From: a virus
Length of the DNA: 64,000 nucleotides
Virus record (IMG/VR): IMGVR_UViG_3300050119_000076
Span: 1 to 64,000 of that record
Direction: 5' to 3' (one strand)
The position numbers were made by a program, and so were the translations under genes. Below, in pieces: positions 24,566 to 32,291 of the stretch (its first letter is position 1; every line of letters starts with the position of its first letter). The notes below the pieces were generated by a model. It had not been told where the DNA came from, searched no databases, and worked only from the letters and a program-made list of their open reading frames with translations.

Positions 24566-24772
24566 ATGAGCGCGACAATTATTGACTTTGTGGCTTATCG
24601 TGCGAAGCGCGAGGCGACGACTACCATATGCGAGCGTGAGCTTGATGACTTGCTGCGGCCCTCCTTTGACCGGTCGCCTATCCCGCCGACACAAGCGCGC
24701 GAGTCGCGCTTCATGGGTTTAAGCGCCAATGAAATTTATAACCTTTTAATGGGCGATAGGGAGAAGAAATGA
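24566..24772 (+). CDS. Small early protein, unknown function
   Basis: 68 residues. The N-terminal MSATIIDFVAYRAKREA is a common opening of small phage and alphaproteobacterial hypothetical proteins. AGGAG lies 8 bases upstream of the ATG, and the stop overlaps the next start (ATGA). Confidence 0.65.
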   Translation: MSATIIDFVAYRAKREATTTICERELDDLLRPSFDRSPIPPTQARESRFMGLSANEIYNLLMGDREKK

Positions 24773-24963
24773 GCCGCAACTATCAAAATTCCGATGAGTT
24801 TCGTCGCGAAGACGCGCGCTTGTTCGCAAGGCTAGACGCGCGAAACCAAGCTTTGCGCGCGACATTGGACGCGCTCGATTTGCCACCCTCGCAACAACCG
24901 CCTCGGAAATATGACCTAAAGGCAATCGAGCGCGACTTGCGCGAGATCATGGAGTCGAAATGA
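24769..24963 (+). CDS. Small charged helical early protein
   Basis: 64 residues, highly charged (FRREDARLFARLDARNQALRATLDALDL and KAIERDLREIMESK), probably helical. It is ATGA-coupled to both neighbours. The family is not recognised. Confidence 0.6.
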   Translation: MSRNYQNSDEFRREDARLFARLDARNQALRATLDALDLPPSQQPPRKYDLKAIERDLREIMESK

Positions 24964-25673
24964 GCGATAACGTATCGATTGAAATCCCGCTTGGCCCACA
25001 AGAGCAAAAGGCCGCACAAGCCTTAGCGAAGGCCGCTGGCAAGAGTTTGTCGGCCTGGGCTCTAAGTGAGCTGCTAGGGCAAACAAGGCGCCAGCGACCC
25101 GCTCAGCCTGACTTTCGGACGCTGTATGGGGATATTAAGCATAGATCCAGGGTTAACGCGGTTTTTGTCTTTTGCACGCGCCACGATAAAGCCAAGCTAG
25201 AGCGCGCTGCGCACGCGATAAGCGTCAGAAACTTTACGTTTTGGGCGCGGACCATTATCTTATGGACCATCGATCGTGACACGGGGCGACTAGGGCCGAT
25301 CGTGATGCCGGAGATCGTGGCGAGCTTGACCCTGCCGGCGAGCATTGCCGCGATAACTGAGCCTGAGACCGTAAAGGCAAGCGCCCTAAGCCTTGCGCGC
25401 GGCATTCTAAAAATGTCGTCTAACAATCCAACCGAGACAGCCGTTATTGAAAAGATTAAGCGTGGCCTTGCACGCGTGCTGGCCCATGCCGACGAGAGTG
25501 GCGAGGCTGAGCTAGGCGTCACAATCCCGTTAAGCACGATTGAACTTAGCGATATATTCAACGCGGCGGATAGGCTAGGATTAGAAGTTTCCGCATTCCT
25601 CGCAGGCGTTGCGCTCACTATCATCGCGCGACGAAACGAGGCGTTGCATCGGACAATCGCGAGCAAGGGATAA
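24960..25673 (+). CDS. Protein with three ribbon-helix-helix-like units
   Basis: 237 residues. Three similar segments, each a beta strand followed by two helices, can be seen. They are IEIPLGPQEQKAAQALAKAAG (about 6-38), VFVFCTRHDKAKLERAAHAI (about 70-104) and VTIPLSTIELSDIFNAADRL (about 188-225). This matches the strand-helix-helix layout of MetJ/Arc-type DNA-binding units, with the WAxxxL/FWAR pattern in the second helix. A DNA-binding regulator is possible. The identification is from pattern only, and no family name is certain. Confidence 0.6.
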   Translation: MSDNVSIEIPLGPQEQKAAQALAKAAGKSLSAWALSELLGQTRRQRPAQPDFRTLYGDIKHRSRVNAVFVFCTRHDKAKLERAAHAISVRNFTFWARTIILWTIDRDTGRLGPIVMPEIVASLTLPASIAAITEPETVKASALSLARGILKMSSNNPTETAVIEKIKRGLARVLAHADESGEAELGVTIPLSTIELSDIFNAADRLGLEVSAFLAGVALTIIARRNEALHRTIASKG

Positions 25674-25679
25674 GTGCGA

Positions 25680-25889
25680 ATGAATGGCGCAAGAGCGCGT
25701 GCGAGCACGCCAAAGGAATGGTCCGATAGTCAATATCGGCGCGGGTATGCCGCAAGCTCAACCAGGGAAGAGTTAGACGCTAATCCTTATCCCGCCGGCT
25801 CGCCCGCCCATAGTGCATGGGTTAAAGGATGGGAACAGCATACGGTCAATCTAGCAATCGAGACAATCAAAAGGAATTGGCAGAGATGA
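25680..25889 (+). CDS. Small early protein with RMF-like pattern
   Basis: 69 residues from MNGARARASTPKEWSDSQYR. The stretch YRRGYAASSTREELDANPYPAGSPAHSAWVKGWEQ resembles ribosome-modulation-factor-like small proteins (GYxA...NPYPxGSxxxxAWxxGW) common in phages and Proteobacteria. AAGGGA is 8 bases upstream of the ATG at 25680; the GTG at 25674 is less likely. The stop overlaps the next start. Confidence 0.65.
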   Translation: MNGARARASTPKEWSDSQYRRGYAASSTREELDANPYPAGSPAHSAWVKGWEQHTVNLAIETIKRNWQR

Positions 25890-26614
25890 AACTTCCCGAA
25901 TTTCCAGCGCTCAACAAGTGTGAATGGGACTTTTATCGGCGTTTCCACTCGCTGGTACATGGTCCATTTGTTCAATTCGACAGTGGCGAGTTAATCATAA
26001 CTCACGCCAATCCGCGCGACCGGGGCGAATACCGCGAGTTAGGTTTATCGATCCACCTTGCGAAGGATCCACGTTGCCCGAGGCTAACATCGCCCGTCAC
26101 TGGCAAAGCAGTCGCGAAAACGTGGTTCCCGCGCGGGGTAACGCTTTTACTGGATCACGATTTAGGCCGCGCTACACTAGTACGTCGGCTTTATGCTCAT
26201 ACCGGCGATGACGAAGCCGCACCTATCCCCGCGTGGTTGGATGGTGGCTGCTTCGCCTACTTTCCCGGCGGAGGCTTACCGGCAGTTGGTGGCACGATTT
26301 GCTATGACGAGCCGCGCAAGATCGACTGGCCTACGGAAGCGCACGCGCGCGAGATCCATACGCTTTGCGCAGCGTGGTTCGCCACGCGAGCTAATAAAAT
26401 GTTTCCGGCGCTTTGCGCAGCGTGGTTCGCCACGCGAGCTAATAAAATGTTTCCGGCTACATGGGTTATTGAGTGCGATGCGCCGCGCATTGACATACTA
26501 CAACTAGCGTCCTTGTCGTTTGTCGATCTGAGCGATGCCGAGCGGTGGACGATCGCACGCCACGGCGTTGCCCGTCCCGTCGATAAGCGCGAAGTAACGC
26601 ATCTTTTGTATTGA
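25886..26614 (+). CDS. Early protein of unknown function with a 16-residue tandem duplication
   Basis: About 242 residues from MKLPEFPALNKCEWDFYRRF. It is a globular protein with no catalytic motif I can name. The unit LCAAWFATRANKMFPA occurs twice in direct succession (about residues 160-191), from a perfect 48-base tandem duplication. The ATG overlaps the upstream stop. The stop TGA is part of the -35 box of the next promoter. Confidence 0.65.
   Translation: MKLPEFPALNKCEWDFYRRFHSLVHGPFVQFDSGELIITHANPRDRGEYRELGLSIHLAKDPRCPRLTSPVTGKAVAKTWFPRGVTLLLDHDLGRATLVRRLYAHTGDDEAAPIPAWLDGGCFAYFPGGGLPAVGGTICYDEPRKIDWPTEAHAREIHTLCAAWFATRANKMFPALCAAWFATRANKMFPATWVIECDAPRIDILQLASLSFVDLSDAERWTIARHGVARPVDKREVTHLLY
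26361..26456. repeat. Perfect 48-base tandem duplication
   Basis: Two identical adjacent 48-base units (26361-26408, 26409-26456) inside a gene, keeping the frame. Each unit contains a small hairpin (GCGTGG/CCACGC). Identity of the copies suggests a recent event. Confidence 0.95.
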
Positions 26615-26640
26615 CAAGCGATAATCTCTTGCGATAAGAT
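26611..26640 (+). promoter_or_regulatory. Early promoter before the MoxR-VWA module
   Basis: TTGACA (26611-26616), overlapping the upstream stop TGA, followed after about 17-18 bases by ATAAGAT. The flank AGCGATAA is shared with the promoter at 29518, suggesting a common regulatory site. The ATG of the ATPase gene follows 31 bases later. Confidence 0.65.
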
Positions 26641-26670
26641 GCACTCATAATTAAATGAAGGAAAACACTT

Positions 26671-27768
26671 ATGGAAGTTCTTTCGCTGCCTCGTGCCCTT
26701 GAACTAATCGAGCACGTAGGCTTTCGCCATCGTGATCCCGTGTATCTGCAAGGTCAGCCCGGTTGTGGCAAGACTGCGGGCGTAACGCAACTTGCCGCTA
26801 AACATAACGCGTTCTTGTGCTCGATACGTTTTGCACAATTCGATAGCGTTGACTTGCGCGGCTTTCCGGGCGTCACCGACGGCAAAACCGTTTGGCACGT
26901 ACCCTCAGTGATGCCTTTCGTTGGCAACGAAGATAAGTTTCCGACCGATCGACCGATATTGCTTTTCCTGGATGAAATGAACGCTGGTAATCCCGCAGTT
27001 CAAGCGGCTGGGATGCAATTACTTAACGAAGGTGGCATTGGCGAGCATAAGCTTATGCCGAACGTCGTCACTGTCGGCGCTGGTAATCGTGAGAGCGACC
27101 GGGGCATTGCAAACCGTATGCCGACGACAACCTGTAACCGCTTGACGTTTGTTGAGGTCGCAATCGACGTAAACGCGTACTGCGAGTATCGGCAAACGAA
27201 AGAATGCAACCCAGTCGAGATCGCGTTTTACCAATATCGGAAAGAGCTTCTGAACACGTTCCTGGTTCCCGGTCCGGGCGGTAGCGGCTTTCAAGTGACA
27301 ACGGAGAAAGCCTTTAGCACGCCTCGCAGCGCCGAAAAAGCGTGGACGTATTATGCCGACGCGAAAATGCCGGAGGATATTAAGCGCGCGGCTATGGCCG
27401 GCACTATGGGTATGGGACCGACGATCGAGGCTTTCGGCTTTATTGAGATATGGCACAAAGTGATCGCCGTCGCCAAGATCCTTGCTGACCCGCGCGGCTG
27501 CGCCATCCCGGACGAAGCCTCGATGCAATATGCGACGGCGGTTTCTGTGTCCGGCCATATGGCGAAGGGCAACGCTGACCCGCTGCACGCGTATCTAACG
27601 CGGATGCCGCCCGAGTTTACGGTCCTAGCTTGGAACCTCGCGCTAAAGCGCGAAGAGGCCGCTCATGCTGCTAATCCGAGTATCCCGGAAGGCTTGCAGG
27701 AAACTGGCGCTTTCGTTGATTTTGCTAAAAAGTTCAAGGCGGTTTTCGCCGGGGTCGGTGCCGCGTGA
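26671..27768 (+). CDS. MoxR-type AAA+ ATPase
   Basis: 365 residues. Walker A GQPGCGKT (28-35), Walker B ILLFLDEMN (96-104) and a sensor-like VGAGN are followed by a helical lid. The pattern matches MoxR-family AAA+ ATPases, which act with VWA proteins as chaperones that remodel target proteins or insert metal cofactors. The VWA/metallopeptidase gene lies just downstream and the DUF3150-like gene after it, an arrangement also known from other phages. AAGGAA precedes the ATG. The target in phage infection is unknown. Confidence 0.88.
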   Translation: MEVLSLPRALELIEHVGFRHRDPVYLQGQPGCGKTAGVTQLAAKHNAFLCSIRFAQFDSVDLRGFPGVTDGKTVWHVPSVMPFVGNEDKFPTDRPILLFLDEMNAGNPAVQAAGMQLLNEGGIGEHKLMPNVVTVGAGNRESDRGIANRMPTTTCNRLTFVEVAIDVNAYCEYRQTKECNPVEIAFYQYRKELLNTFLVPGPGGSGFQVTTEKAFSTPRSAEKAWTYYADAKMPEDIKRAAMAGTMGMGPTIEAFGFIEIWHKVIAVAKILADPRGCAIPDEASMQYATAVSVSGHMAKGNADPLHAYLTRMPPEFTVLAWNLALKREEAAHAANPSIPEGLQETGAFVDFAKKFKAVFAGVGAA

Positions 27769-28019
27769 CGGATAACCTCACACGCGCGAGGCGATTGTTT
27801 GACGTAGCTCCGACAGGCGCAACGGCGCAACGTCTGTTGCATATTGGAACGCGCTATGTCAAAGCCGGTCGCTTGTCGCGCGAAACGTTCGATACGCTTA
27901 TCGTTATTCCCGTGGGTCAATTTCTATTGTCCCAAGTCGGCATAAGGGCCGAAGAGCCAACAGTCTCCGAGGCCTCGCAAGCCGACCTAGAGCCTATTGA
28001 TGTTCAGGGAGATAGCTAG
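27765..28019 (+). CDS. Small protein between the MoxR and VWA genes
   Basis: 84 residues, GTG start overlapping the ATPase stop (GTGA). A helical core (RARRLFDVAPTGATAQRLLHIGTRYVKAGRLSRETFDTLIV) is followed by an acidic tail. It lies inside the MoxR-VWA pair and so may belong to the same complex. The family is not recognised. Confidence 0.6.
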   Translation: MTDNLTRARRLFDVAPTGATAQRLLHIGTRYVKAGRLSRETFDTLIVIPVGQFLLSQVGIRAEEPTVSEASQADLEPIDVQGDS

Positions 28020-28020
28020 G

Positions 28021-29187
28021 ATGGCGGCGCACGGCCTTACCCAGATCGAGCGTGTTAAAGGGATCATGCTAATGAAGCATGTTTTCTTCGCGAGCGTGCT
28101 TCTTTCAACTCCATTGATCGAAAGCGCCGAACAAGCGGGCGATACAGCTTGCACGGATATGCGCTCGATTTGGTTTAACCCCGTGTTCATGGCAACCTTG
28201 GATGATAGGACCGCGCTATTCGTGCTCGCGCATGAGACGGCTCACATTGTCTTGAAGCACGGCCTGCGCAGGGGGCGGCGCCATCCTAAGATTTGGAACA
28301 AGGCCGCTGACTACGCCATAAACCTTTGGCTGCAAGACTGCGGCTTTAGCGTTTGGAAAGACGCGCTAATCGAAAGCAGTTATCGCGGTCTGCCGGCCGA
28401 AGAAATTTACGAGCTTATAATTGACGATCTAAAGAACAAGCGCGGTAAGCACTATAGCAAAGACGGTGAGCCTATTTCTATTCCTGGATGCGGGGATGTT
28501 AGCGTGGGATACGCCGACGGACTAGGCGATGATCTGGTGCCGATGCCGCCTATGAGCGATGCCGAGGCCGCGAAGATTGGCCAACAGATAACGCAAAAAA
28601 TTGCCGCCGCCGCCACAATGCAGCGGCAGTCCGGTAAAATGCCGGCGGGGTTAGAACGTGTCATAGGTCCGCTACTCGATCCGCAAGTGCCGTGGAATGA
28701 ATTATTCGCAGCTTACGCTAACAAGGTTGTTTTTGCGAGCGAGAGCTGGTCCCGCCGTAATCGGCGCTTCGCAGAAATTCTCCCCGGTCGTCATTCGCTT
28801 GCTATGGGCGAGCTTGTAGTTATTAATGACTCGTCCGGCTCAATTCGCGACGCTGAGATCGGCGTGATTGCGTCTGAGCTTAACGCCATTCGTGAGACTG
28901 TGAACCCGGAGCGTATGCGTGTAATATGGGCCGATGATTGTGAATGCTCTCACGAAGAAGTGTTTGAGCAAAATGAGCCGCTAGAGTTGCATCCTAAGGG
29001 CGGGGGCGGCACGGACATGCGCAAGCCGCTTAAGTTTGTCGAGCAGTATGAGCCTATCATCACGGTGCTAATTACCGACGGTCACACGCCGTGGCCGGCT
29101 ATCGCGCCGCCGTTCCCGCTGATTGTTTGCTGCACCACGGATGAGCCCGTGCCGGACTATGCGGAAGTAGTGAGGTTACGAGCATGA
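28021..29187 (+). CDS. VWA-like protein with N-terminal metallopeptidase domain (DUF2201-like)
   Basis: 388 residues. The N-terminal half holds a zincin motif HETAHIVLKH (71-80) in a DUF2201-type putative metallopeptidase domain. The C-terminal third is a VWA-like domain with the metal-site motif NDSSGS (about 270), GGGGTDM (about 326-332) and ITDGH. It is the expected partner of the MoxR ATPase upstream. Similar pairs occur in bacteria and phages with unknown substrates. The ATG at 28021 is used (GGGAG upstream); an upstream ATG at 27997 lacks a ribosome site. Confidence 0.85.
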   Translation: MAAHGLTQIERVKGIMLMKHVFFASVLLSTPLIESAEQAGDTACTDMRSIWFNPVFMATLDDRTALFVLAHETAHIVLKHGLRRGRRHPKIWNKAADYAINLWLQDCGFSVWKDALIESSYRGLPAEEIYELIIDDLKNKRGKHYSKDGEPISIPGCGDVSVGYADGLGDDLVPMPPMSDAEAAKIGQQITQKIAAAATMQRQSGKMPAGLERVIGPLLDPQVPWNELFAAYANKVVFASESWSRRNRRFAEILPGRHSLAMGELVVINDSSGSIRDAEIGVIASELNAIRETVNPERMRVIWADDCECSHEEVFEQNEPLELHPKGGGGTDMRKPLKFVEQYEPIITVLITDGHTPWPAIAPPFPLIVCCTTDEPVPDYAEVVRLRA

Positions 29188-29309
29188 CGTGGATCGCGGT
29201 TTTGACTTTCCTTCTGTGGATGTCCCCTACATGGGCCGGCGAGCGGTATGCCATGGCGCAGGATGCTTATGAGCAGATGCGCACGAAACTCAAGGAGCTA
29301 CGCAAATGA
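29184..29309 (+). CDS. Small protein with signal-anchor
   Basis: 41 residues: hydrophobic start MTWIAVLTFLLWMSPTWAGE with a possible cleavage site after TWA, then a short charged helix. It is coupled to both neighbours by ATGA overlaps. Function unknown. Confidence 0.55.
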   Translation: MTWIAVLTFLLWMSPTWAGERYAMAQDAYEQMRTKLKELRK

Positions 29310-29521
29310 CTGGCAGCGGATTTCGTGGGCGCGGCTCGCGATTAGTTACACTACAACAACGTCACTTTGAGTTAATTGCGGAGATGGTCGCGACGCTCGC
29401 GACGCTGGCATGGGATGATCGCGCCAAAGTTGCGCGTCACTTCGCTATCCGCCTTCGGGGAACAAATGAAAATTTTGACGAGCCGCGCTTTTTGGAAGCG
29501 TGCGGCGTGGAAAGATATTGA
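29306..29521 (+). CDS. Small conserved-type phage protein
   Basis: 71 residues. The helical stretch QRHFELIAEMVATLATLAWDDRAKVARHFAIRLRGTNENFDEPRFLEAC is of a kind common among small early phage proteins. The stop TGA overlaps the -35 box of the next promoter. Function unknown. Confidence 0.65.
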   Translation: MTGSGFRGRGSRLVTLQQRHFELIAEMVATLATLAWDDRAKVARHFAIRLRGTNENFDEPRFLEACGVERY

Positions 29522-29548
29522 CAAAGCGATAACTTCTAGTAGTATGCT
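29518..29548 (+). promoter_or_regulatory. Early promoter before the DUF3150-like gene
   Basis: TTGACA (29518-29523) overlaps the upstream stop. It shares TTGACA(A)AGCGATAA with the promoter at 26611, and has TATGCT about 19 bases on (or AGTATG at 17). Confidence 0.5.
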
Positions 29549-29586
29549 ACATCATCGAAAACGAATAAACCAAGGGAGCCAAATCA

Positions 29587-30444
29587 ATGAGTATCGCAAC
29601 GAACGCAATGGTTGTAAATTTGCAGATATGCGCGTGGCAGGGCTCTAAACTTGACCGGAGCAAAAGCACCGCTGTTACGGCCGAGGCCGGTGCCGAAAAA
29701 GATGCGGCGAACGTAAACAAGCATCTTGTCTCCCGCGATGATCTGAAGAAGCTCAACGCCGCCGCCGGCGCGCTACGGCTGCACTTCTATAGCCGTACGC
29801 TGCCTTGGAAGGATAACGGCGATCGGCTTCTGCCGCGCAAGGCCTATATTAAATTCATGGGCGAGCATGGCGCGCTGGTGGAAGTGTTCGAGACTGAGGC
29901 ACAGGACTTTATCGATAGAGTGTACCCGGCTGCACGCGACCGCGCTGCGTTTCGCATGGGCGATATGTTCAAAGATGCCGATTACCCTGAGCCCCAGGCG
30001 CTTCGCGAAAAGCTTTATGTCAAGCTTGACATAGACGCGGTTACGACCGCCTCTGATTTTCGCGTGGACATGGATGCGGATCGTTTGGATGCCATCAAGG
30101 GAAGCATCGAACAGGCCATGACATCACGCCTACAGCGTGCGGCGCGCGAGCCATGGGAACGCGTCTCGGCGGCCCTAGAGCGTTTCATCGAGCATCTGCC
30201 GGCCGATCGCGTGCTCCAAGCTCGCACCGTTGAGAGCTTGGCCGAGCTTGCTGAGACGCTGCCGGCCCTCAATATCACCAGTGACCCGGAGATCGACAAG
30301 CTCTGTGAGCGTATCACACAGCTACTTTCGGGGGTTGACTTGAAGGCGGTTCGCGCGGATGGTGCCGCCCGGTCACATATCAAAGAACAAGCCGACGCTA
30401 TTATGACCGACTTATCAGGATTTATGGCGGCAACGAGGAATTAA
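29587..30444 (+). CDS. DUF3150-like protein of the MoxR-VWA module
   Basis: 285 residues. Recognisable stretches are the N-terminal VVNLQICAWQGSKLDRSKST, FYSRTLPWKDNGDRLLPRKAY, FKDADYPEPQALREKL, ASDFRVDMD, and a long helical C-terminus with repeated leucines. This agrees with the DUF3150-type proteins that commonly accompany MoxR ATPase and VWA genes in phage genomes. It may be an adaptor or substrate of that chaperone pair; the function is unknown. It has its own promoter upstream. Confidence 0.72.
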   Translation: MSIATNAMVVNLQICAWQGSKLDRSKSTAVTAEAGAEKDAANVNKHLVSRDDLKKLNAAAGALRLHFYSRTLPWKDNGDRLLPRKAYIKFMGEHGALVEVFETEAQDFIDRVYPAARDRAAFRMGDMFKDADYPEPQALREKLYVKLDIDAVTTASDFRVDMDADRLDAIKGSIEQAMTSRLQRAAREPWERVSAALERFIEHLPADRVLQARTVESLAELAETLPALNITSDPEIDKLCERITQLLSGVDLKAVRADGAARSHIKEQADAIMTDLSGFMAATRN

Positions 30445-30445
30445 A

Positions 30446-30925
30446 ATGCCCGTACCTTTCGACAACGGCGGCTATACTCAGCGCGACAACTGGAATGAGC
30501 GCGGCGCGCCCGGTATTCGCGCCCGCCATGCTAGTGCCGATATCCCTGGTGACATCGCCGAGGTCCGCGATCGCACTCGCCGTATCGAGACGCGCTTGAC
30601 GAAATGGTTGGAGAGCATCGGCTTCGAAACGCACGCACAAAAGCCTCTATGGTTCGGGCCGGACGATCAGGTCGCGGTTAGCGACGCGTTCGTCGAGCTT
30701 CCTTCGTTGTATGTTTCGATCAAAGATATTTTGGAGTCTATTCCGCCGGGATATATCGAGACGATCGAAGACGTATGCATCGTTCATGCGGGTCGCATCG
30801 TCGCAGTCCTTACGGCGCCGATGCTGGCCGACGGCCGCCATTATGGGCAGGAGGTTGGCGGCCACCATTATGGGCAGGAGGTTGGCGAGGATGATTATAG
30901 ACCACCCGAGCCCTCCGATGATTGA
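30446..30925 (+). CDS. Early protein of unknown function with a 9-residue tandem repeat
   Basis: 159 residues starting MPVPFDNGGYTQRDNWNERG. It has a predicted helical middle and the C-terminal repeat HHYGQEVGG/HYGQEVGED from a 27-base tandem duplication at 30835-30888. It follows the DUF3150-like gene by one base. The family is not recognised. Confidence 0.6.
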   Translation: MPVPFDNGGYTQRDNWNERGAPGIRARHASADIPGDIAEVRDRTRRIETRLTKWLESIGFETHAQKPLWFGPDDQVAVSDAFVELPSLYVSIKDILESIPPGYIETIEDVCIVHAGRIVAVLTAPMLADGRHYGQEVGGHHYGQEVGEDDYRPPEPSDD

Positions 30926-31202
30926 GATTCAAACGGGCGTGCCGATGCCGAGCGCCATGAAGCTGGCCGGCGATAAGCGCCGGAAATATCCGTGGTCCGA
31001 CATGGCTATCGGCGGCATGTTCTTCGTGCCGGATCGCATGAAGAACACTTTATCCGTTCGCGCGTCTGTTATGGGCCGGAAGCTCGGGCTGAAATTCCGC
31101 ACGCGGCTTTTGTCTATGGAGAAAAGCACTGGAGCATGGAAAGAGTGCCCGCCCGGGGGGCTGGGCGCTGTTTGTGGCATAGGAGTATGGCGCATTGCCT
31201 GA
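30918..31202 (+). CDS. Small conserved phage protein
   Basis: 94 residues. VPMPSAMKLAGDKRRKYPW, then SDMAIGGMFFVP...ASVMGRKLGLKFRTR...VCGIGVWRI matches a widespread small phage family with the scheme KYPxxxMxxGxSFFVP...GRxLGxKFxxR...GVRVWRI. No function is established for it. It overlaps the preceding gene by 8 bases. Confidence 0.7.
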   Translation: MIEIQTGVPMPSAMKLAGDKRRKYPWSDMAIGGMFFVPDRMKNTLSVRASVMGRKLGLKFRTRLLSMEKSTGAWKECPPGGLGAVCGIGVWRIA

Positions 31203-31395
31203 ATGTTATTCCACTTTTACCATTGTCAAAATAAGACGCGGGCGCTATGCGCTCGTTGATGAGGCGTTGATGAGACGCACACGCTACTTTCCTACGCTAC
31301 TTCAGGCGCGAGCCTATGGTCTTTGCGTATACGGAGGTCGCGTATACGGAGGTGCTCGCTTTCGCTTTGCGCCCTGGGTGGTGCGAACCATATGA
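31195..31395 (+). CDS. Small basic early protein
   Basis: 66 residues with a possible TTG start at 31195. FTIVKIRRGRYALVDEALMRRTRYFPTLLQARAYG suggests a small folded domain. CVYGGRVYGG comes from a 15-base tandem duplication (31326-31354). The start is uncertain; the stop overlaps the next start. Confidence 0.5.
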   Translation: MPECYSTFTIVKIRRGRYALVDEALMRRTRYFPTLLQARAYGLCVYGGRVYGGARFRFAPWVVRTI

Positions 31396-31673
31396 GCGAT
31401 CTATTCGATCTCTGCCTCCTAGAGTGGACTGGTGTCATGTTAGTGACGCAGCCTGTGGAGTACGAAGGGCATAATTGCGCCATTGATATTTGGATGCTTG
31501 CCAAGCCGGATTTCGGGCCGGCAATAACTGTGGTGCTCCCGCACGGGCGTAGCGACATAGCCGAATTTATGGTGAGGTCTTTGCGCGCCGGACAAAACTG
31601 TCTAGTTCAACTAGCCCCAGGTGAGAAATTCGAACCGGATCTTCGCTGTCCCTTTCCAGAAAGAGCACACTAA
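31392..31673 (+). CDS. Small early protein, unknown function
   Basis: 93 residues from MSDLFDLCLLEWTGVMLVTQ. A beta-rich pattern, no motif recognised. ATGA overlap upstream; the next gene starts within its stop (TAATG). Confidence 0.6.
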   Translation: MSDLFDLCLLEWTGVMLVTQPVEYEGHNCAIDIWMLAKPDFGPAITVVLPHGRSDIAEFMVRSLRAGQNCLVQLAPGEKFEPDLRCPFPERAH

Positions 31674-31987
31674 TGAGTGACACTTACTTTGTTGACCTAC
31701 TGGAATTCGCGCGAGAGCATGTAAGCGCCATGCGCGATCGTCACATTGTGTACAGTTCGAAGCTTGAAGTTCTCGATCAACTAAACCACCCTATTTATCG
31801 GCATGAGCGTAGTAAGAATTGGATTCTTGACGGGAAACTGACCGAGGATGCTGATAGATTATTGGTGAGGTTGGATCATCAGATTTGTGAGCTTCGCGCA
31901 GCGCATAGGGCGTGTGGCATTAGCGCAGAGGATGCGCAAGTGGATGCCCTGGCGACGTACAAGTCGCGTGGACAGCATTTTCCATGA
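31673..31987 (+). CDS. Small early protein, unknown function
   Basis: 104 residues, MSDTYFVDLLEFAREHVSAM. Predicted mostly helical, with no recognised motif. It is packed tightly between coupled neighbours. Confidence 0.6.
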   Translation: MSDTYFVDLLEFAREHVSAMRDRHIVYSSKLEVLDQLNHPIYRHERSKNWILDGKLTEDADRLLVRLDHQICELRAAHRACGISAEDAQVDALATYKSRGQHFP

Positions 31988-32127
31988 GCGTCAAAGATCA
32001 AAAAGGCGCGCGGCGCCGGATGCGGCTGCGCTACAAACTTCCTCCCAAGCTCTTGCTCGGCGAGATCATTGCGCGCGAGCGGCAACAGGCCGTGCGCGAG
32101 AACGCACGAAAGAAGGCGGCGAAATGA
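31984..32127 (+). CDS. Very small basic protein
   Basis: 47 residues, strongly basic (MSVKDQKGARRRMRLRYKLP). Could bind nucleic acid. ATGA overlaps on both sides support translation. Confidence 0.55.
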   Translation: MSVKDQKGARRRMRLRYKLPPKLLLGEIIARERQQAVRENARKKAAK

Positions 32128-32291
32128 GATATGTTCTTCTCACTCTTCTTCTAGCCTTTATTATCGGCCTTATGTTCTTTGCGCACGCGCCGGATGATCC
32201 GCGCTGGCATGAGCAACCAACACCACAATGCAAGTCCGGTTACGTGTTTGATCCTTGGCGGCGTTTTTGCGTGCCGGGATACGTTCCATGA
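32124..32291 (+). CDS. Small exported or membrane-anchored protein
   Basis: 55 residues: signal-like MRYVLLTLLLAFIIGLMFF, then a Cys-containing tail (CKSGYVFDPWRRFCVPGYVP) with two cysteines suited to a disulfide. ATGA overlaps on both sides; it immediately precedes the DNA polymerase. Confidence 0.6.
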   Translation: MRYVLLTLLLAFIIGLMFFAHAPDDPRWHEQPTPQCKSGYVFDPWRRFCVPGYVP

